This document shows, piece by piece, positions 35,851 through 46,109 of a stretch of 64,000 nucleotides of DNA. The stretch is taken from positions 850,915 to 914,914 of the forward strand of contig DATAJS010000010.1 of assembly GCA_036262035.1 (NCBI GenBank), written 5' to 3'. The stretch comes from Burkholderiales bacterium. GTDB taxonomy: Bacteria > Pseudomonadota > Gammaproteobacteria > Burkholderiales > SG8-41. The translations under genes and the position numbers were made by a program. Numbering within the stretch: the stretch's first letter is position 1; every line of letters begins with the position of its first letter. The notes beneath the pieces are model-generated. The model ran no database searches and was not told the DNA's origin. It saw only the letters and a list, made by a program, of their open reading frames with translations.

Positions 35851-37255
35851 CCACGCGCATCACCGCGCCGGTCGAGGTGAGCATGTAGAGCTCGCCCTGG
35901 GCATCCTGACCGAACGAGAAGATCGATCCCACACTGGGGATGGCCCAGTCGATGCGCTCCATCGCGCTCCCGCCGCGCAGCGCGAAGGTGCGCAGGAAGC
36001 CGGTGCAGAAATCGGAATAGAGATAGCGACCGGCGAGCTCGGGGATCGCGGTGCCGCGGTAGACGAAGCCGCCGATGATCGAGCACCCGCCGGCAGCGCC
36101 GTGATCGTATTCGAGCACAGGCAGCGTGATGCCCTGCGTGCTGCACGGATCGCCCGGGAAGCACAGCGACCCTTCGGTCACGTTCCAGCCGTAGTTGACG
36201 CCGGCGGCGCTCGCGGCGACCGCGTCGACTTCCTCGATGCGGTTCTGCCCGACGTCCGCGATGTACAGCGTGCCCGTATCGAACGTGTAGCGGAACGGAT
36301 TGCGCAGCCCGAAGCCCCAGATCTCGCCGCGGCGATTCGGCTGTCCCGTGAAAGGATTGCCCGCCGGGATGGCGTACGGCTGCGCCGCGCTCGCGTTCGA
36401 GACGTCGATGCGCAGGATCTTGCCGAGCAGCGTGTTGAGGTTCTGGCCGCTGCCCAGCGGATCGCCGCCGCCGCCGCCGTCGCCCGGCGCGAGATAGAGA
36501 AACCCGTCGGGACCGAACGCGACGAGGCCGCCCTTGTGATTGGTGAACGAGCGGTGGGTGATCGTGATGATGCGCAGCGGCGTCGGATCGGCGGCCGCGG
36601 GATTCGCGGATACCTGGAAGCGCTCGATCGCGACGTCGCCGGTCGTATCGGTGAAGTAGACATAGAACGAACCGTTCGTCGCGAACTGCGGGTCGAACGC
36701 GAGCGAGAGCAGCCCGCCTTCGCCGGCGGTGCTGGCGCGCGCCGAGATGTCGAGGAAAGGCGCGGGGGCCACGACGCCGTTCTGCACGATGCGGATGCGG
36801 CCGGTGCGCTCCACCACGAACAGGCGCGCGTCGCCCGCCGGCGAAGCGAGGAACAGCGGATCGGCGAGGCCGGCGACCACCTGCTGCAGCGCCAGCCGAA
36901 AAGCGCCGGCGTTGTTGTAGGTGACGGTCGCGGCGGCGCTTGCGCCCGCGGTCACCGTGGCGGTCTGCATCGCCTGCTGCGGAGCGAAGTTGCTCGCGCC
37001 GTCGAGCACGTTACCCGCCGTGATGGTGTAGACGCCGGGCGCGAGCGTGAGCGTCATGTCGGTCGTGCTCAGCGCCTGGCTCACGTTGCCGGGCCCGGTC
37101 ACCATGACCGACGGGCTCGCGCCCACCGCAAGCCCCACGACGATCACGCGCAGCGTTCCGGCGTTGCCGACCGCACCGCCACCACCGCCTCCGCCGCCGC
37201 ATCCGGCGAGTAGCGCAAGCGCGCCCAAAGCCAAAAGGCCGAGCCGCCTGCGCAT
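35840..37255 (-). CDS. PQQ-dependent sugar dehydrogenase-like lipoprotein
   Basis: 471 residues. Lipobox LALLAGCGGGGGGGG at the N-terminus, then a PEGA-like beta domain (residues ~35-115) and a soluble glucose/aldose dehydrogenase propeller from ~120: GLADPLFLASPAGDARLFVV, EGGLLSLAFDPQF, HKGGLVAFGPDGFLYLAPGD, GFGLRNPFRYTFD, IADVGQNRIEEVD and NYGWNVTEG. His in NHKGG and Arg in LRNPFR match the catalytic/PQQ-contact residues of the family. Acts on the outside of the cell membrane or in the periplasm; substrate unknown. A second PQQ-type propeller protein of different subgroup is at 13705. Confidence 0.87.
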   Translation of the reverse strand: MRRRLGLLALGALALLAGCGGGGGGGGAVGNAGTLRVIVVGLAVGASPSVMVTGPGNVSQALSTTDMTLTLAPGVYTITAGNVLDGASNFAPQQAMQTATVTAGASAAATVTYNNAGAFRLALQQVVAGLADPLFLASPAGDARLFVVERTGRIRIVQNGVVAPAPFLDISARASTAGEGGLLSLAFDPQFATNGSFYVYFTDTTGDVAIERFQVSANPAAADPTPLRIITITHRSFTNHKGGLVAFGPDGFLYLAPGDGGGGGDPLGSGQNLNTLLGKILRIDVSNASAAQPYAIPAGNPFTGQPNRRGEIWGFGLRNPFRYTFDTGTLYIADVGQNRIEEVDAVAASAAGVNYGWNVTEGSLCFPGDPCSTQGITLPVLEYDHGAAGGCSIIGGFVYRGTAIPELAGRYLYSDFCTGFLRTFALRGGSAMERIDWAIPSVGSIFSFGQDAQGELYMLTSTGAVMRVVRQ

Positions 37256-37363
37256 CGTTCGTCCTCCGGCTGTTGCTTTCGACGCCTAGCAGAACATGCG
37301 TAACGCGCCGATTGTTCCGGGCAACGTGCGTCCCGGCCATCGGGGAACGCCCGACGCCTGCGG

Positions 37364-37369
37364 TAGAAT
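37364..37369 (+). promoter_or_regulatory. -10 box for tRNA
   Basis: TAGAAT lies 9 bp before the mature 5' end of the tRNA gene. No convincing -35 element is seen. Confidence 0.4.
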
Positions 37370-37378
37370 CGCGCCCTC

Positions 37379-37455
<77 letters not shown>

Positions 37456-37494
37456 GATTTTCCAGGCACTTGCCGAGCTTTCCCTGTCGAGCCT

Positions 37495-38328
37495 ATGGCG
37501 CAAAGTTACTCGGAGCGACTGCTCGCCCGGCTCGGCGAGCACAAGCGTAAACATCATCCGGACATTCCGCTCGGCACGTGGCGTAACCCGCGTGGCGAAG
37601 ACATCGCCTGCGAGCACATCCTGCCCAAGGAGTCCTGTCGATCGAACCTTCTGCCGACGATCAGCGAGAGCTTCTGGTCGTGGTTCGACGGGCAGGCGAC
37701 GAAGCTCGATCTGCACCGGTATTTCCATCACCTCAACTCGTCACAGGCGATGGCCTTCAATCTGCTTTTCCCGTTCCTGGAAGACGGGAAGGTCGATCCG
37801 CGCCTGGTGCAGGTCCTCGGCATTGTGGACGGGGCCGAGTACATGGGCTGCTTCGAGAAGGTTTTGGATCCCGCGGAGGGCACGAACTTCGACTTCCTCA
37901 TGGAATCGCCGACATGCCGCAGGATATTCTTCGAGCTGAAGCTGTCCGAACAGGCGTTCGGTAGCTGTGACAATGACGAACGTCACCAGCAGAAGCTCAA
38001 GGATCACTACGAGCCGCACTTGCGGCAGGCTGTGGACCCGAAGTGGCTCGACCCGGCGACGTTCTGTGCGAACTACCAGGTGCTCCGCAACCTTTCCTAC
38101 CTCGGCAGATATCCCGACAGCGGTGTCGTGTTCATCTTTCCGAAAGCCAACGAGAAGCTGAGGCAGGCGGAGAACACGATCAAGCAGATCGTCTCGAAGT
38201 CACTGGCTCCCCGCGTGGCGATCTTTTACCTGGAGTACCTGGTCGAGAGAATCCTCGAGGCTGTCGCCGATGATGACGCGCTGACGCAGCATTATCTGGC
38301 GTTCAGGGACAAATACATCTGCGTCTGA
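37495..38328 (+). CDS. Orphan PD-(D/E)XK nuclease-like protein (PGN_0703-type)
   Basis: 277 residues. The central segment NFDFLMES ... RIFFELKLSEQAFG gives the Asp ... Glu-x-Lys signature of the PD-(D/E)XK nuclease fold, and the overall layout resembles the PGN_0703 family of putative restriction endonucleases. There is no methyltransferase or toxin/antitoxin partner beside it. Base composition is lower in GC and codon choice is more relaxed than in neighbouring genes, and it begins 40 bp after a tRNA, both suggesting acquisition. No attachment-site duplication was found. Confidence 0.6.
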   Translation: MAQSYSERLLARLGEHKRKHHPDIPLGTWRNPRGEDIACEHILPKESCRSNLLPTISESFWSWFDGQATKLDLHRYFHHLNSSQAMAFNLLFPFLEDGKVDPRLVQVLGIVDGAEYMGCFEKVLDPAEGTNFDFLMESPTCRRIFFELKLSEQAFGSCDNDERHQQKLKDHYEPHLRQAVDPKWLDPATFCANYQVLRNLSYLGRYPDSGVVFIFPKANEKLRQAENTIKQIVSKSLAPRVAIFYLEYLVERILEAVADDDALTQHYLAFRDKYICV

Positions 38329-38364
38329 GCGTCGCCGATCGAGGCGTCCGCAAAGCCGTTGTCC

Positions 38365-38438
38365 GCGCACCTTCACACAGGTGCGCCAAAAGTCACGGCC
38401 GTCCCCTACGCGAATCAGCAATGCTGCCGTAAATACGG
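38365..38438. repeat. Two short palindromes downstream of the nuclease gene
   Basis: GCGCACCT-TCACAC-AGGTGCGC (38365-38386) is a perfect 8-bp hairpin, and GCCGTAAATACGGC (38425-38438) is a near-complete dyad. Neither has a T run. They may mark the mRNA end or a protein-binding site. Confidence 0.5.
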
Positions 38439-38490
38439 CTGCGGGATCGTCCGTGATCACCCGTCGTGTCCCTGCCGACGGCAACGCGCT

Positions 38491-38637
38491 ATGAACGCCC
38501 CCAAGAGAGCTCTGCTCTTCGCCACCAGCGTGGCGTGTTTCGCCGGCGCCGCGGCTTACGCCGATTACAAATGGTTCTTTGTGGCCGCGGGTGTGGCCTG
38601 TGTGCTGCGCGCGTTCATCTTCACGCGCAGGTTCTGA
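38491..38637 (+). CDS. Tiny membrane protein (48 aa)
   Basis: ATG at 38491; a longer in-frame start reads through the palindromes and was rejected. The product has two hydrophobic segments (ALLFATSVACFAGAAAYA and WFFVAAGVACVLRAFIF) with a basic C-terminus (FTRRF), so it is probably a two-pass inner-membrane protein. No ribosome-binding site is obvious. No family recognised. It lies in the same lower-GC patch as the nuclease gene. Confidence 0.45.
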   Translation: MNAPKRALLFATSVACFAGAAAYADYKWFFVAAGVACVLRAFIFTRRF

Positions 38638-38785
38638 GCCGATCGCAGGTGCAACGCGCGGCTCTTGCCGCATCGTGGCGATCGATACGCTGCGCGCATG
38701 GAATCCGCACATACGCGCGCGAGACAATTTCGAGATAACGGCCAAGCACAATTGCGGCAGTGTTTAAAAACAATATGCCGCAAAT

Positions 38786-38959
38786 ATGGACTCAGCATTC
38801 ATCGCCGACGTCGAGACGTGGGGCAGTGCCGGCGAATTCCTGGACGTCGTCACCCTGCGTGACGGCAAGGTCGTCGCGATCACTTCGACCAACCTCGCGG
38901 TCTACGACGACGCATCCGCTTTCGAGCAGGGCGAGCCGCGCGCGCTCGTCGACATTTAG
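38786..38959 (+). CDS. Small hypothetical protein (57 aa)
   Basis: ATG GAC TCA starts an open frame to a TAG at 38957. It encodes an acidic soluble peptide (AFIADVETWGSAGEFLDVVT ... GKVVAITSTNLAVYDDASAF) with codon use like the rest of the chromosome, whereas the overlapping longer frame is Ser/Arg-rich and looks like a shadow. The pattern of alternating hydrophobics suggests a small beta-rich domain. No clear ribosome-binding site; the sequence before it is AT-rich. Confidence 0.5.
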   Translation: MDSAFIADVETWGSAGEFLDVVTLRDGKVVAITSTNLAVYDDASAFEQGEPRALVDI

Positions 38960-38971
38960 CCGATCTCCGAT

Positions 38972-39202
38972 TCAGCTCTGGACCGCGGCGAGACGTTGTC
39001 TCGCGTAGCGTCTGGGTTTGAACGCGTTGGGCTTGTACAGGTCGGGATAGCCGCACTCGCCGCAGCGCACCGAGAAGAGCCCCGGCCCCGGAAGGCGCTC
39101 GCCTTCGCCGGTGCGGGCGTGAAACGCGTGGACGGCCGCGCCGCAGCGCGAGCAGTCGACGGTGTGATACCACTCACCTTGTTGCAGGGTTTGCGTCTGC
39201 AC
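38972..39202 (-). CDS. Small zinc-ribbon protein (76 aa)
   Basis: GTG at 39202, 7 bp after GGAGG on the minus strand. Two CxxC pairs are visible: CSRCGAAVHAF and RCGECGYPDLY, consistent with a zinc ribbon, followed by a basic tail (KPRRYARQRL). Its start lies 29 bp inside the end of the mechanosensitive channel gene, in another frame, so the two are probably translated from one transcript. Function unknown. Confidence 0.65.
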   Translation of the reverse strand: MQTQTLQQGEWYHTVDCSRCGAAVHAFHARTGEGERLPGPGLFSVRCGECGYPDLYKPNAFKPRRYARQRLAAVQS

Positions 39203-40130
39203 GATGTGCCTCCGTGCTGGTTAACGCGTTTTGCGGCTGCAAGGGCCGCGCCTGCGCGAAGCCTTCGGGCACCGAGCGCAGGTGCAGGTCGCGTTGCGGG
39301 AACGGCAGCTCGATGCCGCGCTTCGTGAGCTCGGTCTCCAGCGCCCACAGGATGCGCGAAGTCGTGCCGCCCGGGTGTGTGACGAGGTCCGGCCCCACCC
39401 ACGTCCTGATCTCGAAGTCGAGGCTGCTCTCGCCGAAGTTCTTCAACAGCACCGTTGCCGGGTGCGCATCGTCGATGAGGACGCCTTTGACCGAGCGCAC
39501 CGCAGCAAGGCCCGCTTCGCGCACCGCCTCCTTGTCGGACCCGTAGGCCACCCCGAAAGGCACCTTGACGCGCCGCGTGCGGTCGCCGTATGTCCAGTTC
39601 GTCACCGGCTTGTTGATGAACTCGGAGTTCGGCACCAGCACGTCGACTTCGTCGTTGGTCGACACCCGGGTGTAGCGCATGCCGATCTCCACCACCGTGC
39701 CGCGCAGGCCGGACGCGATCTCGACGAAGTCGCCGACCTTGAGGGTTTTTTCGACCAGGATGATGATGCCCGAGATGAAGTTCTGGAAGATGTTCTGGAG
39801 CCCGAAGCCGATGCCGACGCCGATCGCGCCCCCCAGAAAGGCGAGGCTCGTCAGCTCGAAGCCCATGAAGTTGAGCCCGATGATCGTGCCGACGATCCAG
39901 ACCACGTAGCGCACCAGCCGGGTGAAGGCGTAGACGGTCGAGGTCGTGGCGTGATGGTGCCCGTGCAGCGCGAGCCGGCGCAGCGCGCGTTCGAGGACGG
40001 AAGACGCCCACCAGACGCCGAGCAGCATCAGGATGAGCCCCCCGATACGCCCGAACGTGATGTCGGTCGTGCCGACCGTGACGAGCGGGGCGTAGATCCA
40101 GCCGAAGAGGTCGTTCCAGTCCCAATCCAT
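39174..40130 (-). CDS. MscS-family mechanosensitive ion channel
   Basis: 318 residues. Three N-terminal helices, the third being the pore helix with the Gly/Ala pattern and kink (FLGGAIGVGIGFGLQNIFQN), then the cytoplasmic beta domain (VGDFVEIASGLRGTVVEIGM ... VDVLVPNSEFINKPVTNWTY) and an alpha/beta domain. It relieves osmotic stress by opening under membrane tension. Slightly longer than E. coli MscS owing to a hydrophilic C-terminal tail. Divergent from prfC with a 180-bp gap in which I see no other gene. Confidence 0.93.
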   Translation of the reverse strand: MDWDWNDLFGWIYAPLVTVGTTDITFGRIGGLILMLLGVWWASSVLERALRRLALHGHHHATTSTVYAFTRLVRYVVWIVGTIIGLNFMGFELTSLAFLGGAIGVGIGFGLQNIFQNFISGIIILVEKTLKVGDFVEIASGLRGTVVEIGMRYTRVSTNDEVDVLVPNSEFINKPVTNWTYGDRTRRVKVPFGVAYGSDKEAVREAGLAAVRSVKGVLIDDAHPATVLLKNFGESSLDFEIRTWVGPDLVTHPGGTTSRILWALETELTKRGIELPFPQRDLHLRSVPEGFAQARPLQPQNALTSTEAHRADANPATR

Positions 40131-40310
40131 GAAAGGCGCGGCTCCGTATGCGTGGCGGGCTGACGCGCCTCGCAGCAGGCGCCATGCCGTCGCGGAACTC
40201 CACGCGGCCGGCGTGGTCCATCAGGGTCGCTTTTTGCGGCATTTTCCTGTAAAAACAACCCCTTTTTGCCTCGCACCCACCGTTTTCAAGGCGGCGCGGG
40301 GGCCACCGCC

Positions 40311-41909
40311 ATGACCGTCGCCCAGGAAGTCGCCCGCCGCCGCACCTTCGCCATCATCTCCCACCCCGACGCGGGCAAGACCACGCTCACCGAGAAGCTG
40401 CTGCTGTTCGCCGGCGCCATCCACATCGCCGGGAGCGTGAAGGCGCGCAAAGCGAGCCGCCACGCGACCTCGGACTGGATGGAGATCGAGAAGCAGCGCG
40501 GCATCTCGGTCGCGAGCTCGGTGATGCAGATGGAGTATCGCGACTGCGTCATCAATCTCCTCGACACGCCGGGCCACAAGGATTTTTCCGAGGACACTTA
40601 TCGCGTGCTGACCGCGGTCGACGCGGCGCTGATGGTGATCGACGCGGCGAACGGCGTGGAGTCGCAGACGCTGCGGCTGCTGGAAGTCTGCCGCTCGCGC
40701 AACACCCCGATCATCACCTTCATCAACAAGATGGACCGCGAAGTGCGCGAGCCGCTGGAGCTCATCGACGAGATCGAGCGCGTGCTCGAGATGCCCGCGG
40801 TGCCCTTCACCTGGCCGGTCGGCATGGGCAAGCGCTTCGGCGGGGTGTTCGACATCCGCCAGGACCGCATGCGCGTCTTCAGCCCCGGTGAGGACCGGCG
40901 CGGCGACTTCGAGGTGATCGAAGGCATCGACAACCCCGAGACCGCGCAGCGCTTCGGCGAGGCCTTCGGGCAGGCGAAGAACGAGATCGAGCTCGTGCAG
41001 GGCGCCTCCCCCGACTTCGACGAGAACGCGTTCCTGGCGGGCCGGCAGACGCCGGTGTTCTTCGGCTCGGCGATCAACAACTTCGGCGTGCGCGAGACGC
41101 TGGACGCGCTGATCGACCTCGCGCCGCCGCCGGGACCGAAGGAAGCGATGCAGCGCATCGTCGAGCCCACCGAACAGAAGTTCACCGGCGTGGTTTTCAA
41201 GATCCAGGCGAACATGGATCCCGCGCACCGCGACCGCGTCGCGTTCGTGCGCGTGTGCTCGGGGCGCTTCGACCGCGGCATGCAGTTGAAGATCAGCCGC
41301 ACCGGCAAGGACCTGCGCACCAACAACGTCGTGTCCTTCCTCTCGCAGAAGCGCGACATCCTCGAAGAGGCCTATCCCGGAGACGTCATCGGCATCCCGA
41401 ACCACGGGGTGCTCCAGCTCGGGGATACTCTGACCGAAGGCGAAAAGCTCCAGTTCACCGGGCTGCCTTTCTTCGCGCCCGAGATCTTCTACGCGGTCGA
41501 GCTCGCCGATCCGCTCAAGGCCAAGCAACTGCGCGCGGGGCTCGCCCAGCTCGGCGAAGAGGGCGCGATCCAGGTGTTCAGGCCGCACGTCGGCGGCGCG
41601 CTGCTGCTCGGCGCGGTCGGCCAGCTCCAGGTCGAGGTCGTGGCGCACCGGCTGAAGCACGAGTACGGCGTCGACGCGCGGCTCGTTCCCGCACGGCACA
41701 AATATGCGCGCTGGATCACCTCCGACGACGAGCGCGAATTGAAGCGGTTCATCGACAACATGGCGATGCGCATCGCCTACGACGTCGTGGACGCGCCGAC
41801 CTTCCTCGCGGCCCACGCAACCGAGCTCGCGGCCGCCGCGGACAACTGGCCGAAGATTCGCTTCCACGCGCTCCGCGAGCACGCGGGGCTCGTCTTCCAG
41901 TCCCAGTAG
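40311..41909 (+). CDS. prfC: Peptide chain release factor 3
   Basis: 532 residues from the ATG at 40311 (MTVAQEVARRRTFAIISHPD). GTPase motifs: SHPDAGKTTLTEKLL (G1), RGISVASSVMQ (G2 region), LLDTPGHKDFSEDTYR (G3) and TFINKMDRE (G4), followed by domain II and the RF3-specific C-terminal domain (IQVFRPHVGGALLLGAVGQL). It recycles RF1 and RF2 from the ribosome after termination. Confidence 0.96.
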   Translation: MTVAQEVARRRTFAIISHPDAGKTTLTEKLLLFAGAIHIAGSVKARKASRHATSDWMEIEKQRGISVASSVMQMEYRDCVINLLDTPGHKDFSEDTYRVLTAVDAALMVIDAANGVESQTLRLLEVCRSRNTPIITFINKMDREVREPLELIDEIERVLEMPAVPFTWPVGMGKRFGGVFDIRQDRMRVFSPGEDRRGDFEVIEGIDNPETAQRFGEAFGQAKNEIELVQGASPDFDENAFLAGRQTPVFFGSAINNFGVRETLDALIDLAPPPGPKEAMQRIVEPTEQKFTGVVFKIQANMDPAHRDRVAFVRVCSGRFDRGMQLKISRTGKDLRTNNVVSFLSQKRDILEEAYPGDVIGIPNHGVLQLGDTLTEGEKLQFTGLPFFAPEIFYAVELADPLKAKQLRAGLAQLGEEGAIQVFRPHVGGALLLGAVGQLQVEVVAHRLKHEYGVDARLVPARHKYARWITSDDERELKRFIDNMAMRIAYDVVDAPTFLAAHATELAAAADNWPKIRFHALREHAGLVFQSQ

Positions 41910-41979
41910 AGCCGCCGGTCTATAGGACGCGGCGGTGCTCGCAGGCACGCTGCTTGATCAGGTCTCAGCGTTGATTCTC

Positions 41980-43644
<1,665 letters not shown>

Positions 43645-43690
43645 AAGATCTACGCCGCTCCTCCGCTGCGCTCCGGGCGCAAAGGTTCGC

Positions 43691-43719
43691 TTAAGCGCCT
43701 GCCGGCGCTACGCTAGAAT
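43691..43719 (+). promoter_or_regulatory. Sigma70-type promoter for the quinone oxidoreductase
   Basis: TTAAGC (43691-43696) and TAGAAT (43714-43719) with a 17-bp spacer, 32 bp before the start codon. Confidence 0.45.
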
Positions 43720-43751
43720 CGTTTCTACCTTAAAAATCGAAGGGGGATGCG

Positions 43752-44723
43752 ATGCCTTACGCCATGCGGATCCACGAAAACGGCGGACCCGAGAAGCTGC
43801 TGTGGGAAGAAGTCGAGATCGGTAATCCCGGACCGGGTGAAGTGCGGGTGCGCAACACCGCGGTCGGTCTCAACTTCATCGACACCTATCACCGCAGCGG
43901 CCTTTACCCGATGCAGCTCCCGGTCACGCTCGGCGGCGAAGGCGCCGGGGTGATCGAGGCGGTCGGGCCCAGGGTGAAGGACCTCAAGGTCGGCGACCGC
44001 GTGACCTACGTCGGCCCGCTCGGCTCGTATTCCGAAGTGCTGCTGCGTCCCGCCGAGAAGCTGGTGAAGATCCCCGCCGGCGTCGAGGACCAGCAGGCCG
44101 CGGCGATGATGCTCAAAGGCCTGACCGCGTGGTACCTCTGCCGCCGCACCTACAAGGTGAAGAAAGGCGACACCGTGGTGGTACACGCCGCCGCGGGCGG
44201 CGTGGGGCAGATCCTCTCGCAATGGTGCAAGCATCTCGGCGCGACCGTGATCGGCACCGTCGGCTCGGAAGAGAAAGCCGCGCTCGCGAAGAAAGCCGGC
44301 TGCAAGCACGTCATCGTCACGTCCAAGGAGAAGGTGTCCGAGCGCGTCAAGGCGATCACCAAGGGCAAGGGCGTGCCGGTGGTGTACGACGGCATCGGCA
44401 AGGACACCTTCATGGATTCGCTGGACTGCCTCGCGCCGCTGGGACTGATGGTGAGCTACGGCAACGCGTCGGGCGCGGTGCCGCCGATCTCCATCGGCAT
44501 CCTCGCGTCGAAAGGTTCGCTCTTCGTGACGCGCCCGACGCTCGCCAACTACACCGCCACCCGCGAAGACCTGATCAAAGCGTCGAAAGAGCTCTTCGCC
44601 GTGGTGAAGAAAGGCGCGGTGAAGATCAAGATCAACCAGACCTATCCGCTGCGCGAGGCGGCGCAGGCGCACATCGATCTGGAGGGGCGCAAAACCACCG
44701 GCTCGACCGTACTTATCCCGTAA
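43752..44723 (+). CDS. qor: NADPH:quinone oxidoreductase (zeta-crystallin type)
   Basis: 323 residues, ATG after AAGGGGG. Zinc-free medium-chain dehydrogenase fold: NTAVGLNFIDTYHRSGLYP (quinone-reductase signature), GGEGAGVIEAVG, an NADPH-binding Rossmann motif VVHAAAGGVGQILSQW with the AAxGGVG loop, and LFVTRPTLANYTA near the end. All resemble E. coli Qor. It reduces quinones by one electron using NADPH. A second member of the superfamily lies at 54394. Confidence 0.92.
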   Translation: MPYAMRIHENGGPEKLLWEEVEIGNPGPGEVRVRNTAVGLNFIDTYHRSGLYPMQLPVTLGGEGAGVIEAVGPRVKDLKVGDRVTYVGPLGSYSEVLLRPAEKLVKIPAGVEDQQAAAMMLKGLTAWYLCRRTYKVKKGDTVVVHAAAGGVGQILSQWCKHLGATVIGTVGSEEKAALAKKAGCKHVIVTSKEKVSERVKAITKGKGVPVVYDGIGKDTFMDSLDCLAPLGLMVSYGNASGAVPPISIGILASKGSLFVTRPTLANYTATREDLIKASKELFAVVKKGAVKIKINQTYPLREAAQAHIDLEGRKTTGSTVLIP

Positions 44724-44755
44724 CGCGACGGCGGCGGCACCGCGAACATCAAGGC

Positions 44756-44787
44756 GTGAACGGGTGAACGAGTGAACGGGTGAACGC
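44756..44787. repeat. 8-bp tandem array, 4 units
   Basis: GTGAACGG, GTGAACGA, GTGAACGG, GTGAACGC without gaps, then GTTCAACC, which is complementary to the last unit. Same family at 52392, 54349 (inverted) and 58678. Confidence 0.93.
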
Positions 44788-44854
44788 GTTCAACCCCGTT
44801 TGACCTCGGAAGCCGCTTTCGCTTACTTTCGAGCTTTCCGAAAGCCTCCCGCTC

Positions 44855-46081
44855 GTGCTTCCTCTAGACGCATTGCCGCCGCCTCCGGGCGGCGCGCACC
44901 CCTCGCTCCTGTCCGGCGTGCGAGTGCTCGATCTCACCACGTCGATCGCGGGCCCGTACGCGACGCTGCTCATGGCCGACATGGGCGCCGACGTGATCAA
45001 GGTCGAGCGTCCCGGCGCCGGAGACGACAGCCGCGCCTGGGGCCCGCCGTTCCTCGACGGCGAATCGCTGTGGTTCCTGTCGGTCAACCGCAACAAGCAG
45101 AGCGTCACGCTCGACTACAGCGGTGAAGCGGGGCGCAAGGTGCTGCACGATCTCGTGCGCGCCGCCGACGTGGTCATCGTCAACCTCGTCGGCCGCGTGC
45201 AGAAGAAGCTGCAGGTCGATTACGCGAGCCTGAAAGCGTTGAAGCCCGACCTCGTCTACGTCTCCTTGAGCGGCTTCGGGCTCGAAGGCGCGCGCCGCGA
45301 CTTCCCGTGCTACGACCTCGTCGCCGAAGGCTACAGCAGCGTGATGGACCTGACAGGCGAAGCCGAGAGCCCGCCGCAGAAAGTGGGCACGCCCGCCGCC
45401 GATCTCATCGCAGGCATGGACGCGGCCTACGCGACGCTTGCCGCGCTCTTCGACCGGAGCCGCAGCGGTCGCGGGCACGAGATCGACATCGCGATGATCG
45501 ACAGCATGACGCGCTTCATGTCCCCGCGCATCGTGCCGTATCTCGGCTCGGGCGAGGTGCCCAAGCGCACCGGCGCGCGCGACAGCGTGATCGCGGTGTA
45601 CCAGGTGTTCGATACCCAGGACGATCCGATCACGCTGGGCCTGGGCAACGACGGCATCTGGAAGCGCTTCTGGGAAGCGGTCGGCAAGCCCGAGGTCGGC
45701 GCCGATGCGCGCTATGCGAAGAACGTCGACCGCCGCGCCGCGCGCGCCGAGATCGTCGAGAGCATCCAGGCGGTGCTGAAGACGCGCCCGCGCGACGAGT
45801 GGCTGAAGCGCTTCGTCGAGGCGAAAGTGCCTGCGGGTCCGGTCAACCGCGTCGACCAGGTGGCGAGCGATCCGGAATTGATCGGGCGCGGCCTCTTCTA
45901 TACCGACACCGCGAACGGCCGGCGCATCCCGCAGGTCGGGCTGGGCATCGGCGTCGACGGCTCGAACGCGACCTATCGCACGCCGCCGCCGCGCCTGGGC
46001 GAGCACACCGAGCAAGTGCTGCGCTCTCTGGGCTACGACGATGCGCGCATCGCGGAGCTACGCAACGGTAAAGTGATCTGA
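44855..46081 (+). CDS. Family III CoA transferase (CaiB/BaiF)
   Basis: 408 residues from a GTG at 44855; the ribosome-binding site is poor, so the exact start is open. Family-III motifs: LLSGVRVLDLTTSIAGPYAT, LMADMGADVIKVERPG, NRNKQSVTLDY, VYVSLSGFG, and GTPAADLIAGMDAAYATLAA with the catalytic Asp that forms the aspartyl-CoA thioester. Such enzymes move CoA between carboxylic acids. It stands just upstream of the alicyclic-acid genes and could activate a related acid using succinyl-CoA. A second, AMACR-like member is at 53235. Confidence 0.9.
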   Translation: MLPLDALPPPPGGAHPSLLSGVRVLDLTTSIAGPYATLLMADMGADVIKVERPGAGDDSRAWGPPFLDGESLWFLSVNRNKQSVTLDYSGEAGRKVLHDLVRAADVVIVNLVGRVQKKLQVDYASLKALKPDLVYVSLSGFGLEGARRDFPCYDLVAEGYSSVMDLTGEAESPPQKVGTPAADLIAGMDAAYATLAALFDRSRSGRGHEIDIAMIDSMTRFMSPRIVPYLGSGEVPKRTGARDSVIAVYQVFDTQDDPITLGLGNDGIWKRFWEAVGKPEVGADARYAKNVDRRAARAEIVESIQAVLKTRPRDEWLKRFVEAKVPAGPVNRVDQVASDPELIGRGLFYTDTANGRRIPQVGLGIGVDGSNATYRTPPPRLGEHTEQVLRSLGYDDARIAELRNGKVI

Positions 46082-46083
46082 CG

Positions 46084-46107
46084 TTTCACATTTCACCTTT
46101 CACGCAT
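46084..46107. repeat. 7-bp TTTCACA-type tandem array
   Basis: TTTCACA, TTTCACC, TTTCACG follow one another just before the start of the next gene. It fills almost the whole 28-bp gap. Confidence 0.75.
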
Positions 46108-46109
46108 CC

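Noticed and set aside
38359-38490. Upstream start for the 48-aa membrane protein
   Set aside because: The extended N-terminus would translate both palindromes and is Cys/Arg-rich without ribosome-binding site.
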